Source: Dichomitus squalens LYAD-421 SS1 (taxonomy: Eukaryota > Basidiomycota > Agaricomycetes > Polyporales > Polyporaceae). Taken from it: a stretch of 59,724 bases of DNA. Both the position numbers and the translations under genes were made by a program. Positions within the stretch are counted from its first letter, which is position 1; each line of letters starts with the position of its first letter. Where the stretch lies: positions 1,003,520 to 1,063,243 of the forward strand of contig NW_006766885.1 of assembly GCF_000275845.1 (NCBI RefSeq). The letters run 5' to 3'. The notes beneath the pieces were generated by a model. The model did not search any database. It was not told the DNA's origin and saw only the letters and a list, made by a program, of their open reading frames with translations. Shown here in pieces: positions 1 to 12,498 of the stretch.

Positions 1-228
1 AGATCTTGCTTCGACTCTAGTCGGATCTAATCTTTGTCTTCACAGCCCTGAGTTTATCACATACCTTCTGGGGGCTCTGGGAAGACCCATAGTATGACTA
101 AACACTGCTTTGAACTCACGGGCATTGCCATGCTTATGTAATCCACTTACCCAGGCCTGTCGAGCCAATAATTGTGTCTCCGGAATCCGCCCCGCTCTCT
201 TCCCTCAACCACCACCATCTCTGCCGCT

Positions 229-1043
229 ATGGCACAGACTACACCTCATACATTGCAGCGCATTTATCGGACGGCTTTGTACGAAGTTTTGCTTCACCAG
301 AAGACGATGTTCATCCTTCTCCATGAAGACACTACCGATGCCGCGCCGGGGATGCAGCCTCTCCAAACAGATCCGACTCCCGACGCAAACGGCGAGGTGA
401 ATTACTACGAGGAGGTCGAGACGGGCACGAAGATTGATAAGCTGTGGAGGTCCAAGCTTGGGAAGTTCTTGTACGACACCGTAGTGAAGGCAGAACTGGC
501 TCAGGAGGGTGTTCAGCGTGCGTCTCCTTTGCTATGCTTCCAAGTCCCGGTCCTTAGTGATCCCCGTCTGGTCTGTCATGCTTAGTTCCTACGCCTCCGG
601 ACCAAATACTCCTTTCCTCTCTTCCGGAACATTACGTTCTGTGGACGCACAAGAAGGGTGATCTGCATACCCCTCGCACGGACCATTACCTTCATGGTGA
701 GCCACCCACGTCTTCCTCGTGACATCACTAGATTCTCACCACGCTGGTGCTTTGCATCTCAGGATCCGTCTATGTAGACCGGTTCCGATCTCCCACAGAG
801 TTCCTCCCTCACCTCAAGTGGCTGCTCGATGGCCAGCCGATGAAGGCAAACGGGAAGCGGGACTGCAAATGTTGCTATTGCGATGGGTCGCGCCCCCAAG
901 GGGAGATCTCCAAAGACTTGGGTGCCTACCACAAGAGGGGGCGCGGTGGTGGGAAGGGTGGAAGAGGGGACAGGGGGGGTAGGAGTAAGCCTCGCTCGTC
1001 GGTCCCCGAAGCGGTCCCCTACAAGGACTACAGGGTGTTTTGA
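229..1043 (+). CDS. Clr2 N-terminal-like transcription-silencing protein
   Basis: Three exons (229..517, 586..696, 763..1043) give 226 residues. The introns have gtgcgt/cttag and gtgagc/ctcag ends and the phases agree. The middle and third exons carry the pattern of the Clr2 N-terminal domain: LPEHYVLW, a D-x-YLHG turn, then RSPTEFLPHLKWLL followed by the closely spaced cysteines CKCCYC. In fission yeast, Clr2 is part of the SHREC complex that silences heterochromatin. Small proteins carrying only this domain occur in basidiomycetes, and this copy would be such a short form. The tail (about residues 175-215) is rich in Arg and Gly (RGGGKGGRGDRGGR), which suggests nucleic-acid binding. The ATG at 229 is the first that keeps the frame. 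The family call rests on motif memory and the silencing role is inference. Confidence 0.6.
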
Positions 1044-1497
1044 ACCCGCGTCGTCGCCTCCGTGACATCAGTGTTATATACCCCGCTCCCGTCCACATCT
1101 GCTACGACTCTGCTGTTCACATGTCTATGCTGCTTTTTGCTCTCGGACCACGTTTTTCATGCATGCGCTTCTGTCTGTTCTCCTTACGTCTTACGATATG
1201 CGCCGGTACGCACATCCTTATGGCTTCTTTGTAGCATACAAGTCTCGTGGAGGTGCTCTTGCATGTAGCTACTATGATTCATGTGCATATATGCATGCAT
1301 GCTTATGCTCGAACGACGTGTCGATCCCCGACGCGACGCGTATACGCAGTGTGACGCGACGCGTCCGTCGTGACCGCGGGCTGGCGCGTGTGCCACCGCC
1401 GCAGCGCTCATCCTCTGCCGTTCGTCTTCTCCGTCTACCATCTACTCAATTCTGCTGCAGAACATCCTCCGGGCAAAGGCCACTGCAACAAGACACA
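1044..1497. other. intergenic, no gene seen
   Basis: This is the gap between the Clr2-like gene and the next gene on the same strand. It holds repeated ATGCATG steps near 1290-1302 and ACGCGACGCG-rich sequence near 1330-1365. The likely promoter of the downstream gene lies here. No coding exon was recognised. Confidence 0.5.
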
Positions 1498-3975
1498 ATG
1501 ACAGCGACGAGGACAGCATCTCCAGCAGAGAGGGATCTCACCGTGCACGAGAGGAGCCTCGCGGATAACTGCTTTGACGAAGGACAGTACGAAGCGGCGA
1601 TAGCTGCGCTAGACGAGATCCGCTCTCGCAAAAGCAAACCATACGAGTGAGTCCCTCAGATGGTACCCCACTTACGTTCCACATGGAACCCTTCAACGTC
1701 GAGGCACTGTCGGTTTGGCATAGTGTGGTCGCCGTCGGAGCCGCCATCTGTGACCCGCGATGAGCGTCCTATTTCAAAAACTTGACCGGTCATGGCCAGA
1801 AAGAGAACATTGGAAGAGAGAACGAAGGCAGAAGTCGGGCCTGGTCCGTCTAGTGCACTTCATGCAGGCGGATGAGGACCTTCTCGCCCACGGCAGCCGA
1901 GCTACGTCTCTAGTCCTAGTCATGCCCATACTACCACTTGCCCGACAGCTCTCGCACCAGCACATGCGCGAGGCCCTCACTATAGAGTGCTGTGTTCGCG
2001 CGCAGATTCCTGCTTCAACGGCCGAGCATATGACGCTCACTCGCGCGCCCAATGGTATGAGGTGTACGCATCCCTGGACAGCGATGCGACTCCAGACAAC
2101 GGCCGCGAGCCACAAACTCTGAGGTGTGAGTTGTTTCCAGCGCAAGGGCATCATGATGATATATCGTGACTCTACGTGAAGGAGCCAATTATCCACCCAA
2201 ATCGAGTAGCGACCCGATCGTCTACGAAGTGCCCAGACAATACTTGGAGGGTCTTCAAGTGGTGTCTTGTCTCTCGCTCCGCGTCAGCGGTGAACTGCCC
2301 TCCATCGTCTTGTCATGAGTCCAATATACCCCTTAGTTATTGGGAGGCTCGTATTACTAGACGAAACCGTTCAATGTGTTGACGTATGCATATTCTGTAC
2401 CTTAGTGCTCACATACGTCAACTGCTCTACATCGCTTTGTACCCTGAACCTTCCCTCGAAGATCAGATAGAGGAGGAGGCTATGAAGCTCGAACCGGGAA
2501 GCCCCAGCAAAACCCTGTCGCGACGGCACAAGTCTTCCCTTGCCCCATCACCCAAGGTCACGGCCGCCGCTCAGGATCTCCTCATGAAGTTCGCGCGAAC
2601 GAACACTCCCGGTTCCCTTGCATGCGCTCTTCCGGCCTATCCTGATAATGCCGACGCGCCGGCGGGCAATGGTGCTGGCTTGGAAGATTCGCACATCGCG
2701 CGAGAGGCGCTGCGTGTCCGGAACGCTCGATGCTGCTGGGAGATCATCAGAGAAGGCTTCATTCAGCGTGGCAACGGTGACGTTATGGCGAGCCCTCGCA
2801 AGACAAAAGGCCGCCGGTCGACAAGGATGCAAGACGAGGATGACGAAGTAGGGGAATGGGAGAACGGCGCGGCGCCTGCGCCCGTCAGCGACCATGCCTG
2901 GAGCGTCCTCGACTGGATTCTGACGCTCTTTGAGAGCGACGAGGCTGCGACGAAACGTAAAGAAGAGGGCGAGTAGATCGGCTCCATTCCGCTTCGGGTT
3001 CTAGCTGACATCCCGACTGCGCCCAGTTCACTATTCGCGTCTCCTCCTGAGGCAAATACCCCCTTCGCGCCCGGAAACGGCGCCGCGCTGGGATATGCGG
3101 ATGCCACTTGACGTCGTGTTTCATGCGCTGGAACAAGAACACGAGGCACAGCGGTCTCTCGGTATCCGCCTGCTCACCTTGGTAAGCGTAACCTTCCTGT
3201 CCCTGCACGATGGCATCCCTGCTCGTCGCCCGCTCGCCGTCCCTCGTCACGTCAGCCAACGCATACTAACACCGCATGCGTCTCCCCTGCCCTGCAGCTC
3301 ATCAACCTGACGTCAACACCTTTCGTCGACTTTCCCATGTTCCTGAATGCTGTCTCCGCCCGCGTCTCATCGCTCCCTATCGACGCGCTCTCTTACCTCT
3401 TCGCGGCTCTTCCTCTCACGCACACCATCGCGCGATTCAAGATCATGCTATGCAGACATGCCTTGGGAGGGAACCAGGCCGCCAGCAGCTCGAAGCCTAA
3501 ACCCCAGGCGCGTGCCCGTGCGCAACCACGCCGGCGACCGCGCGCAGAATCGACCGCTGACAGTGCCGCGGCCACGACAGATGAACCTTCGCCCACATCT
3601 GCGCCCCCGCGGGACGGTGCAGGCTCAGGAGGAGGAGTCACCGGTGGATCCTCGGGCACAAGCAAGTACCCGTCCGTCTCCGTGTCCGACCTCCTGGCCT
3701 TGCTCGGGCGTCCCAGCAAGGATCCGGCGTCCGTGCTGCAGACGATCTGCTTCAAGAGCGAGCTCGTCGTCAATTTCGGGCTCCTGCAGCTGGAATCGGA
3801 GGATGCGAATGACAGGGACGCGGGATGGCGGGACGCGCTGCAGGACGGCTCCCTGAGGCGCACGGTCGAGGACGTGTTCGAAATAGGGCGTCAGGCCACG
3901 CCCACGGATACGCATAGCAAGGAACTCATCCGGACGAAGAGGGACGCCATACTCGCGATCATGTCGACATGGTGA
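1498..3975 (+). CDS. unrecognised basidiomycete protein, helical
   Basis: Exons 1498..1646, 2406..2956, 3027..3181 and 3298..3975 join in phase to 510 residues. Intron ends are gtgagt/ccttag, gtaaag/cccag and gtaagc/ctgcag. I do not recognise the family. The first 50 residues resemble one TPR-like helix pair (DNCFDEGQYEAAIAALDEIR). Residues of about 200-330 are alternating amphipathic and hydrophobic helices (AWSVLDWILTLFE, QRSLGIRLLTLLINLT). A low-complexity Lys/Arg/Ala/Ser linker of about 75 residues follows, then a C-terminal helical segment. No signal peptide or membrane span is seen. Intron 1 is 759 nt while the other two are 70 and 116 nt, so it may contain an insertion or an unseen exon. 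The function is unknown. Confidence 0.65.
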
Positions 3976-4741
3976 TTGCTCGCAGCATCGTTCGCTTGGA
4001 CCCTGTTTGCGTCTGCTCCTGCAGGATTCCCAGAGCGAACATCACGGGAACTGGGGTGGATTGTCGGTATCCGACATATTCAGTATCTGGGGCTATGAGG
4101 TCAAATGGTGAGCTGCCGCTGCGTGCCCGGCTAAGGATATAGGTTGACAAGTCAGTGATAGATTGTTGGAGCCGTCATGCGAGCCGCCCCGCTCGAGACG
4201 GGCCCTCTCGATCGCATCCGCCGTCGCGGAGCCGCATCCCCTCAGTCTGTCGGAGCCCGACTGTTCTCTTCGAAGTTCGCAATTGCGCATGTCCCCCCAG
4301 ACGTGACCTCATCGGGTGGGATGTCCCTGTCATTCGCCCGTCAGATAAACTACCAAAACAGCTTCGCGGGTTGCGTGCCTGAATATCGGCACGATCTGAG
4401 CACCCTATGGCAGGCGCTTGGCTGCCTCCTATCATTCATCAGCTAATACTTGACATTATTCACGCGAGACATGCTGTCGCAGATTGTCCTATATATGCTC
4501 AAAGTGATCCTTGCTAATGGTGTACATGTAAAGATACGACAAGGGTACATGATGGGTTTCGTAGGGAGGGTGAAGGGCGATCATCAGCAGGAGCGCTACC
4601 TAGGTGTGGAATGTACGTAGCCCAAATAACACCGTTATCTAGCCATGTCCCGAGAGGCGTGTCCGTGTGCGCATCACTACGTGCTACGTCAATGTTGCGC
4701 TGTTGCGACCCTAGAATCTGACACTGCGCGCTGCGGCACGT
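3976..4741. other. convergent 3' intergenic region, no gene seen
   Basis: This gap lies between two converging genes. Its short ORFs show neither splice structure nor family motifs. It probably contains the two 3' untranslated regions. Confidence 0.5.
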
Positions 4742-5731
4742 TCAATCTTGCGTAACCAGCACCCTGCCCCCAACTCCTACTTCTGTTGCGTGATCCGGAA
4801 AGCTCGCATTCTGGTACATTTCCAGCGGAATATTGCCAATGAAGTGTTCGCTACCAAAGCCGCCCACGTAATAAACAGACTGGGGAGTGCGTCGAGACGT
4901 TAGCGATCGAACTCCTGTCGGGAAAAGAAGACCAAAAGATACGACATACGTGGGGATCGAAGCGAGCCCAGTATGCCTGCAATGGAACGTAAATGGATAG
5001 AGAGAATGCGGTCAGCAGCGTATCATGACGACAGCTAGCGAATGCGTCGCATGAGGGTTTTGACTGACTATATGAGGTTCCCTCGGTCCGGGAAGCCACC
5101 AGCGGGCGTCCGGGTGCTGCGCGACATAGCAGGCTTGAATCGCCTCTCGGTCGGGAGTCTCTTCAAGGACTGGGAAGACCGTCACGTTGCCTATCAGCGA
5201 TACTCGCGGCCGGCTTGCGGCAGGACGATCACTCCAGACGGAGACCGAAGCGGCATGGGTGGGCGATAGCAAAACATTCTGGCTATGGCGGGAGATCGGC
5301 AGGAAAAGCAAGGTGAGCGAACCGTTCACATGGCAGCTGCGAATAGTCGCGGTAAGGTCAGAGCCGGTGTAAGCTGTGCTGCGCGGTATTGATTCAATAA
5401 TAACGTGCCTGGCGTAATATTCTTGTAGGGAAAATGGTTCTCCTTCAGGGGCAAGGTGTTCGTCATTCAAGGGACTAGTACCCCGTGGACAATCGTACCT
5501 GCTAGGGACGCGTGATCTGCTGGGTACACAGTGGCCATATTGCCTATGGAGACGCTGTTGACCAACTGTCTAGCGAACGCAGCTGATAGAGTTGTATGAC
5601 AGCGTGCCATTAGCTTAGATGGGAGACCGGAGGACAAGTATTCACTGACCCGCCTCCTCGAGTGTCTCTCTGGCCTGCGCGATCGTCACTGCACCCAGCA
5701 TCAGCGCACTGAAGATGATGGGAAACCTCAT
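4742..5731 (-). CDS. secreted CREG-like protein (FMN-binding split barrel)
   Basis: Six exons on the minus strand (5650..5731, 5499..5582, 5409..5442, 5069..5336, 4950..4976, 4742..4879) give 210 residues. The first 20 residues (FSALMLGAVTIAQA) are a clear signal peptide. The family pattern follows in order: ARQLV, GNMATVYP, FSLQEYYA, NGSLTLLFLPISRHSQN, RVSLIGNVTVF, HPDARWWLPG, AYWARFDP and VGGFGSEHFIGNIP. This is the CREG beta-barrel family, related to pyridoxamine 5'-phosphate oxidase. CREG proteins are secreted or endolysosomal, and most lack proven enzyme activity. Intron 3 (5337..5408) starts with GC rather than GT; removing it restores EYYASCHVNG and keeps phase. The length matches the family. 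The role in this fungus is unknown. Confidence 0.87.
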
Positions 5732-5969
5732 GGTGAGAAGACTACGAGCAAGAAGCAACGAAGTGGGACGCTGTTTATCCCAGATAAGACTCCGAAGACA
5801 ACCGTCTCATCCGGTCCGGCGTACCGCTTGCCACTGTAATCCAAAAGAGGAAAGTATGAACGCTCGTCGGTGTTTTGCGCCACCGACGTAGATGCTGTAG
5901 CTCTCATCATCTGCACGGAGAACGCTCGAGGAGCGAAATCTACGCCACAATCCCTACCAACTAGGACCT

Positions 5970-8900
5970 CTACGAATCTGCCTCCGACTCTTCACTCTCG
6001 TCGTCTTGGCCCCCGTCATCCAATGCTACATCTACAAGCTCCCCCTCATCCGCACCAGTCTGATCCTTCCCAGCGGCTTGCTGCATGCGGTATATATTCG
6101 CGAGAAATTCCGGCGTGCTGGCGTCTACTACGGCCTTGTCTTCGCGGAGCGATATGAAGCGCGGGAACCGCAGACTCAGTCCTCTTGTCTGCGACACGAG
6201 CCCTAATGCTGCGACGGAGACAGGACTGATTGTGATACTGGGGGCTGATTCAGAGCAAGTGTACGGTCCTGCACGAGGAGAGTAACTCACTCGGCGCCCC
6301 GAATTTCCCACACTTCTTGCGGCTTGAAGTAGACCTCCGGTCTAAGTCCTAACAGACAGGTTCGGGTGACTTCATCAGTAGAGCACCTCGCAGACCGGGT
6401 GGTCCCATATTCACCACCTGTATCACACTCGGGCTCCCACATGGGCCGCGACGAACAGCTGTCAGAATCTTCGGGGTATCTTTCACGCAAGCTCTGGGTG
6501 TCCTTCTGTGGTCAGCGGCGGTTGGGAATGACGACGAGCACCGGCCCTAGCGGCACCCGTGTCTTCTCGTACCTTATAAAATGCATCGGTAAAGCCTAGT
6601 ATGGCCCGTTAATCGCCCCTCGCCGACACTAGTACATATGGAATTGGCCGATCACTTTTGCACTGACCTGACATGCATTTGCACACCGCGACGAGCTTCT
6701 CCGCGTCGGGATCCCATACGGCGAGTAGGATAGGACTCCACCATTGTGCCTTCCTACCGTTGCCATGCCACGCGCCAATAGGAACGAGATCGAGACTGTC
6801 GCTCAATCCTGTCACATAGTCCTTCTTTAGCTTCAACCACGCGGAGGTCCGTTTGTCTAGAATATATAACGCGTCAATTTCGGCATCGATAGCTCCGGGC
6901 GGTGCAGCGTGGCCGGGAGCGATATGATAACCCTAGACGCACCTGGCTCATATGTGGCAGGTAAGGGCTTGCGACGCGGTTTGTCTTTCTTTTGGTTAGG
7001 TTCTTCCAAGATCTCGCCGCTATCGAGAAGCTGTAGTGCGATTGCGGCCATCAGCGGCGAGGACGTGGATGGCAAGATCGTGCACGGACCTTGACCATGA
7101 GGCCCTCGCTGGAGCTGTTGACGGCGGCCTGCCAAAATTCCTCGACGACCTCCCGCCCATCTTCGCTTTCGACACTTTTGACGTGATCGAAACGTGCCGC
7201 GCCCTTCTGCGGCGGCGTGTAAGGCGGAAATCGCGTTCGAAGCACAGTCCGGCGGTCGCGGAACGATCGCTCGAGCAGGATCTGTCGTCGTGCATGGAGT
7301 CTGCGTAAGCGGACACAATGCGGATCGGTGACCGCCGAGCCCACCTGACCGTCGAGATACATGAGATCGAACGCAAAGACGCAGACGGCGACCTTCACTT
7401 CGTCAAGTTTTACTTCCTTACGAGCGCGGTTTGATAATTCCTGGAATGTTTTGAGCGCGCCGGTCCCAGGGTCGATTGCCACGACCTCTGCGTCTATGAT
7501 GAAAGACTCTGTCTGCGGCGTAGATAGGAAGATTCCGTCAACTAATGAGACCACGTCTGGATACTGAAGATGGGTCGACGTGATCAGCGAAGCTCTCGGG
7601 CGGCGGGAAAAGTATATTCGTAGCGTCTACCTTGTCGGTCATGTCTTCGAGATGTCGCGAGAACAGCTTGACGAACGGCCTATCATTATCACCCCTCGAA
7701 GCATGGATTTGGGCGCGCTGGCCGTCATACTTAAACTCGGCCGTGAAAGGCAAGAATCCTAACCGGTCGTAGATTTCGTCAAGAGAGCGCGTCGGGGAAC
7801 CTAAGGTGGGAAGTAATGGAACCCCTGTGCGGCATGTTCCACGGTGAAACAAGAGTCTTATCTGACCACAACAACGCGACTCACCGACAGTCAAAGGCAG
7901 CTGGGCTGAGAGCCCGTCAAGGCCGACTTCTAGCAGCGCCTTCACGATGTGATCGTAGTTAGGATGCTGAACATAGACCCGCTTGATCAGACTTTCTGCG
8001 CGGAGGTACACGTCGTTCAGCGCATCGCGGGCTTCGTCGGCAACTTTCTTCTGAGCCAACAAGGGCTTAACCTCCTCGAGCAATTCTGCACTAATGCGGA
8101 AAGGGGAATCGTCCGGCGTTGGTGCGGATAGCTCCACGGGTGGTGTGAGGACCATCGCCCTCGCAAGTGCCGCAAGGGAAGTTCTGACAGCACCTACGCG
8201 GAGGTTTTGTCCTAGGGTGCGGACGAGGTAGCGCGTCTCCTCCCCTCGGGCAGAGACCAGAAGCTTCTCTACGATTGCCTGCTTGGTCTTAGCGGCGCCT
8301 GGACCCTTCGCATGGGCAATCTTCAACAGAGAAGAGTAGACGCCGGTGATGAGAAGGGGCGGATGGGGAATGAGAGTTCTAACGTTCGATTTAGCCTCAA
8401 ATGCTACGTCCCCTGGACAGGCAACAGCATTCAGTTTCCAAAGCAAAAGAACACGATCGGAAAAAGCCCGAGGCTGACCTGGATCGCCAGTCGCATTATA
8501 CAGGCGTTTCAGCGCAGCAGGACTAAGTCCGGAAACGTGCTGGATAGCCTTTGAGATGGTCGTAGGGCCCAGTCCCAATTCAGTGGGCGAATAAGGCGGC
8601 GAGAGAGCATTTGACAGTAGGTATAATGCCGGGAGAAGGGACGGGGGATGCTGTCGGCAGATAGTGCGCAATGCATTTGTCAGCGTGTCTAACTTTGCAA
8701 TTCGTGAGCGTGTGCTGGAGAGCGTCGCAAGGGCGTGTGCCAGGAACGAGTACGGGACTGGGCTCTGGGGAGCCCAAGGAGTGCATGCCGGGTCATACAA
8801 TGGGGGATCGACATTCAGGGGCTCGTAAATTGGATTCTCCGACGGGGTCGCGTTCCCAATCGTCCGCTGTGGCATCGACGAACGGGGCGATTTGCTGGTG

Positions 8901-9556
8901 GGGGATAGCGCGATAGTAGGCGTGGCAGCCGCAGCGGGCGTAGCATGACGGGAAGGTTCAGCAGCATTCCGTGAAGCTGTCTCATTCAGCGCGTCAACGT
9001 CTATCACCTCAGGGTTTGTGCTCTCGTCGCGGGCGGCAGCTGACAGATTAATATTGTTGCTTCTCTGAGACTCGAGCTTCCGCATCGCCTCTAAGTCGAG
9101 GCCGTCGGCAGAGGCAAGGGACCAAGCTAGTTCTTCGTCAGTCAGGACATGATCGACAACTTTCTTCCCTTTCTCGACGACGCGCCTAGACCTGGGGGAC
9201 GCTAAGCTTGGATCTCCGATAGAGGTAGACTGGGAGGGAGATATTGAGCGACGGGACGAGACTCCAAAGAAAGAGTCGAGTCTAGATTGGCCTGTCCCGG
9301 ATGGCTTGGACTTCTTGTTCTGGCGGTCTGGCGATGCCGCAGACGGTAGGGGGCGCTTGACCATGTTGAAGTTGCGGGATGGGCCCTGGAAACTTAAGGA
9401 AAACTCTCTATTGGTGAGGGCGCGCCCGACGTTGCTGGCATATGTCAGTTGGTACAGTGTTTCAGGTCGCAAGACGGGTTTGTAAGGAACCTGTCGGCTG
9501 AGCGCGTTGCAGGGGCTTGGGAGAAAGATAGCAAAAGAGAGGACGAGCCCGATCAT
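5970..9556 (-). CDS. CDC9: DNA ligase I (ATP-dependent), possible dual targeting
   Basis: Ten exons: 7885..9556, 7631..7824, 7345..7563, 7090..7281, 6943..7030, 6668..6856, 6573..6595, 6415..6505, 6291..6348, 5970..6237. The enzyme seals nicks in replication and excision repair. From the ATG at 9364 it has 933 residues. A PCNA-binding box QSRLDSFF sits at residues 26-33, and the adenylation motif EFKYDG has Lys525 as the nucleotidyl acceptor. Later motifs IIDAEVVAID, EGLMVK, WLKLKKDY and LRFPRF are all present. The DNA-binding domain lies at about residues 230-480. The frame is open upstream, and the in-frame ATG at 9556 adds 64 residues that are poor in acidic residues. Yeast CDC9 makes a mitochondrial form from an upstream start, so the same is likely here, but which start is used cannot be seen. 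The C-terminus ends in an acidic tail (DDESEESEAD). Confidence 0.95.
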
Positions 9557-11359
9557 CCTGCGCGCGTCTGTCAGGGCGCTCCTGCCGCTTTCGGGATAAT
9601 GGCAGACGCCGGGCAGTGCCGGCAGAACCCAACCACTGCTCCTCGCCGGCCGACGTCCAGTTGTGCCCGAATCCAACCACTATAACAGTCGATCCACCTC
9701 GCCAAGACACCATCATCGTTTATGCTTGCTAGCGATACGGTCACGGCTGATGTGTAGGTGGTTGGAGAGCGTCTTCATTGGTCTCCGCCCTCGTGGTCCC
9801 CTAAATTCAGATCACAGGGCACTGTTCATCGGCCTTATGCAGTTTCGGACATAAAATGAAGAGCCAAGGCGTTGGCGCTCGAGGCGAGAAGAAACGTTGT
9901 CCCGCGGTGTCTCCTCGGCTTCACTATCCCCTATTAAGCATGGATCATTAATGTCTGCAATCAAGTTGGTGTCTATTCGAACAGCGCGTGATGACAATCT
10001 CATCTTTGCGAGACATGTCCGGTTATCTCGCACGTTAGGATGTAAGCGAACCTGTTACAGTAGAGAGCAGTATGCGTGCTCGATATGATGTACGGATGCA
10101 GACAGGACTCCAAGACACGGTGGGTGATCTGACACAACTACTGTAAAGGCTGAACCTCTTTCTGTTACCCGCTTCTGATCGCATTGAGACTGATGTCATC
10201 GAGGTAGTCGCGACGGAATAACGACTTGTATCGAGTCATTGGACCACTTGGTGGGTTTCGTCAATTCTCGCCTGATCTCAGAGGCTATCGACACGTTGGG
10301 TTGATCTTGGTGGCGCTCGACGTCACCGGCAAGACGCCACGGGGGCATGGTGGCGGCGGGGTGGCTGTTATACAGCAGAACGACTTGAGACAAAACTGTA
10401 GGCCCTTGCAGCTCGGAAACCTAGTTCTGAGACGTCGCCGGCGCGACCCTGCGCTGGATTTGACCGCCTTGCACGCAAGACCGAGTGAGAGGTCCGACGT
10501 CTCTTGAGCCTTCATGCCCGGTCCTGTGCGTCTCAAATCGTGATGTAAGCTGTCTAATCGGAGCTTCCGTTCATTGGGCATCTCTGCATAAACAAACACG
10601 TACGCTTCATTGCGCTCGCAGCGCCAATCTCGGCGAGTAAGGTGCTTGTTGGCATCTGCACCATGCCCCATCACAATGGTCCTCGAGCATGATCAGGGCA
10701 GGAGCTGTCACGACGGTGACTGCGGAATGAGCGCTGTGATCTTGACCGTGTCGAACTTCCTCGGTTTGATTATCGTAATCGCAGAAGCCGGGAGTTGAGT
10801 AGACACGGTGAACAGACCTCTTGTGACGCAACGTCGAGGACGTCACCGGACCGCCAAACAAACCCCTTGGGGGCGGGAGCGGGAGGGTTCCGGGATCTCG
10901 GGTCATAGTGACCTCGCGTACCTAGCCGACTAGCCCCAAAGACAGGTGATCGGGCGCAGCGACGACCGGTATTGGCTAGATTGAGGGTATTTACGCGGCC
11001 AGCTCCCGTATTTTTCTGCGTCTCGCTCGTCAAAGGCTTTTGTGTAAAAATCCAGATTACCTGCTGGAACCAACCTTTTATAGCCATCCCCGATACCGCG
11101 GCATCATTCACCGTTTGACAGATCAGTGTTATTGCACTTTACTTCTTTTGCCTTTTATAATTTTGTAACACTTGTTGTGAACGGCTCAGAACGGCTCGCG
11201 CCCTGCGCTAACCAGCTCCGAAGCTCTCGCCTTTGTGGCAGTGAGATTGTGCCTGGAGTATCTCTGCCGCCCTTGCGGAGGTGAGCGCCTTCGCGAGACT
11301 ACATATGAATGGCGATCATCCTCCTATCCTAACATTGAATTCGCCTCCTGGTCCCTCCA
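9557..11359. other. divergent intergenic region, no gene recognised
   Basis: This 1.8-kb region lies between divergent genes. Several ORFs of 60-130 codons occur on both strands, but none has a family motif or consistent splice signals. A TTTTATAAT stretch at about 11153-11161 lies 200 bp before the zinc-finger gene and could be its TATA element. A second TTTTATAG sits near 11073. Confidence 0.4.
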
Positions 11360-12193
11360 ATGTCGGACCGGCATTCGCACCAGTACTCTCCGGGTACAAA
11401 CGTCGCCCTCGCCACCCAGTGGTCTGGTAGCGGACAATACCCGTCTGGCTACGCGTCGCAAGACCACTACTCCTCTTCCTCCTCAGCGTACCAGAACCAC
11501 CCCTCTCTTCGCGCCGCGAGCCATTCGTCACAGTCTGTCCCCGCGTACGACGCCATGTCCGCGCAAGCGCAGGCGATCGCCGCACAATACCAGCTCAGCG
11601 ACGGGCAAATACACTACTCTCACATCCCGACATCAGACCGACGCTCGTCCATGTCCATGTCCCAGTACGGCGTGGACAGCCAATACGGCAGCCCGAGCTC
11701 GCAGGTGGCGGGGCGCCCGCACCCCCACTCCCATTCGCACTCGTACTCGCACTCGCATTCCTCCTCGCACGGCGTCCCGCACTCGCCCACACTCGCGTAC
11801 TCGCAGACGCAGACGATGGCGAGCGCGTACGGGCCGCCACTGTCGTCATCTCCGCAGTCTCCCTCGGCGATGTCCAACATGACAACTGCACAGTACCCGT
11901 CCCAGGCTGCGTACGCTCAGCAGGTCAGCTCGTATCCAGCTTCCCCCCCGCGCCCGTTCGCGTGCGACATGTGCGCGCTATCGTTTAATCGGCAGCACGA
12001 CCTCAAGCGCCATCGCGACACGCACACCGGTGAGAAGCCATTCTTCTGTAACGGGGGATGTGGGAAGACATTTACGAGGAAGGACGCACTGAAGAGGCAC
12101 CAGGTATGACGGTCCTTCCATGTGATCGTGATCATTTGCTAACCGTTCTTGTAGCTGGTGAAGCGTTGCGGCGTTGACGAGAGCAATCCATAG
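11360..12193 (+). CDS. C2H2 zinc-finger transcription factor
   Basis: Exon 11360..12103, an intron with gtatga/ttgtag ends, and exon 12155..12193 give 260 residues. The N-terminal 190 residues are low-complexity and rich in Ser, Gln, Tyr, Ala and His, with a run of His-Ser/Tyr pairs at about 121-140. Two fingers sit at the C-terminus. Finger 1 has Cys202, Cys205, His218 and His222, then the classic TGEKP linker. Finger 2 has Cys230, Cys234, His247 and, from the second exon, Cys253, so it is C2HC. The short last exon (LVKRCGVDESNP) is needed to finish finger 2, which supports the splice. The protein is likely a nuclear DNA-binding regulator with a disordered activation region. The target is unknown. 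It converges on the NAA50 gene 305 bp away. Confidence 0.87.
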
Positions 12194-12498
12194 GCTCCCA
12201 CAGTCGACTATTTGTTGTACGTCGTGCGTTGCCTCCCGTCGTCTGCTGCTCGTGCTAACCGATGTTTCGTAGAACCTACCCTGACTAATTGCCCGGCACA
12301 AACCATAGCCTACGTTCCCTCGCGTCTTGACTTATGTTATGCGCTCCCTGTGTCTCTGGTGTATTGGTACAAAGCATTGTAATAGTATCGCTGACACGGA
12401 CAGTACTGCACGAGTCGGGGATTAGCCCGTTCTGTAGTTCGCACGTAGACTCGCATCAAATGTATCTTACTGTGACCCCGCATCCATATCCCTATCTA
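12194..12498. other. short convergent 3' region
   Basis: This is the gap between the zinc-finger gene and NAA50, which face each other. Nothing but likely 3' untranslated sequence is seen. Confidence 0.5.

Noticed and set aside
11700..11790. Tandem repeat (minisatellite) in the zinc-finger gene
   Set aside because: The repeated CAC TCx units are codons of a His/Ser-rich low-complexity protein segment, not a noncoding satellite.
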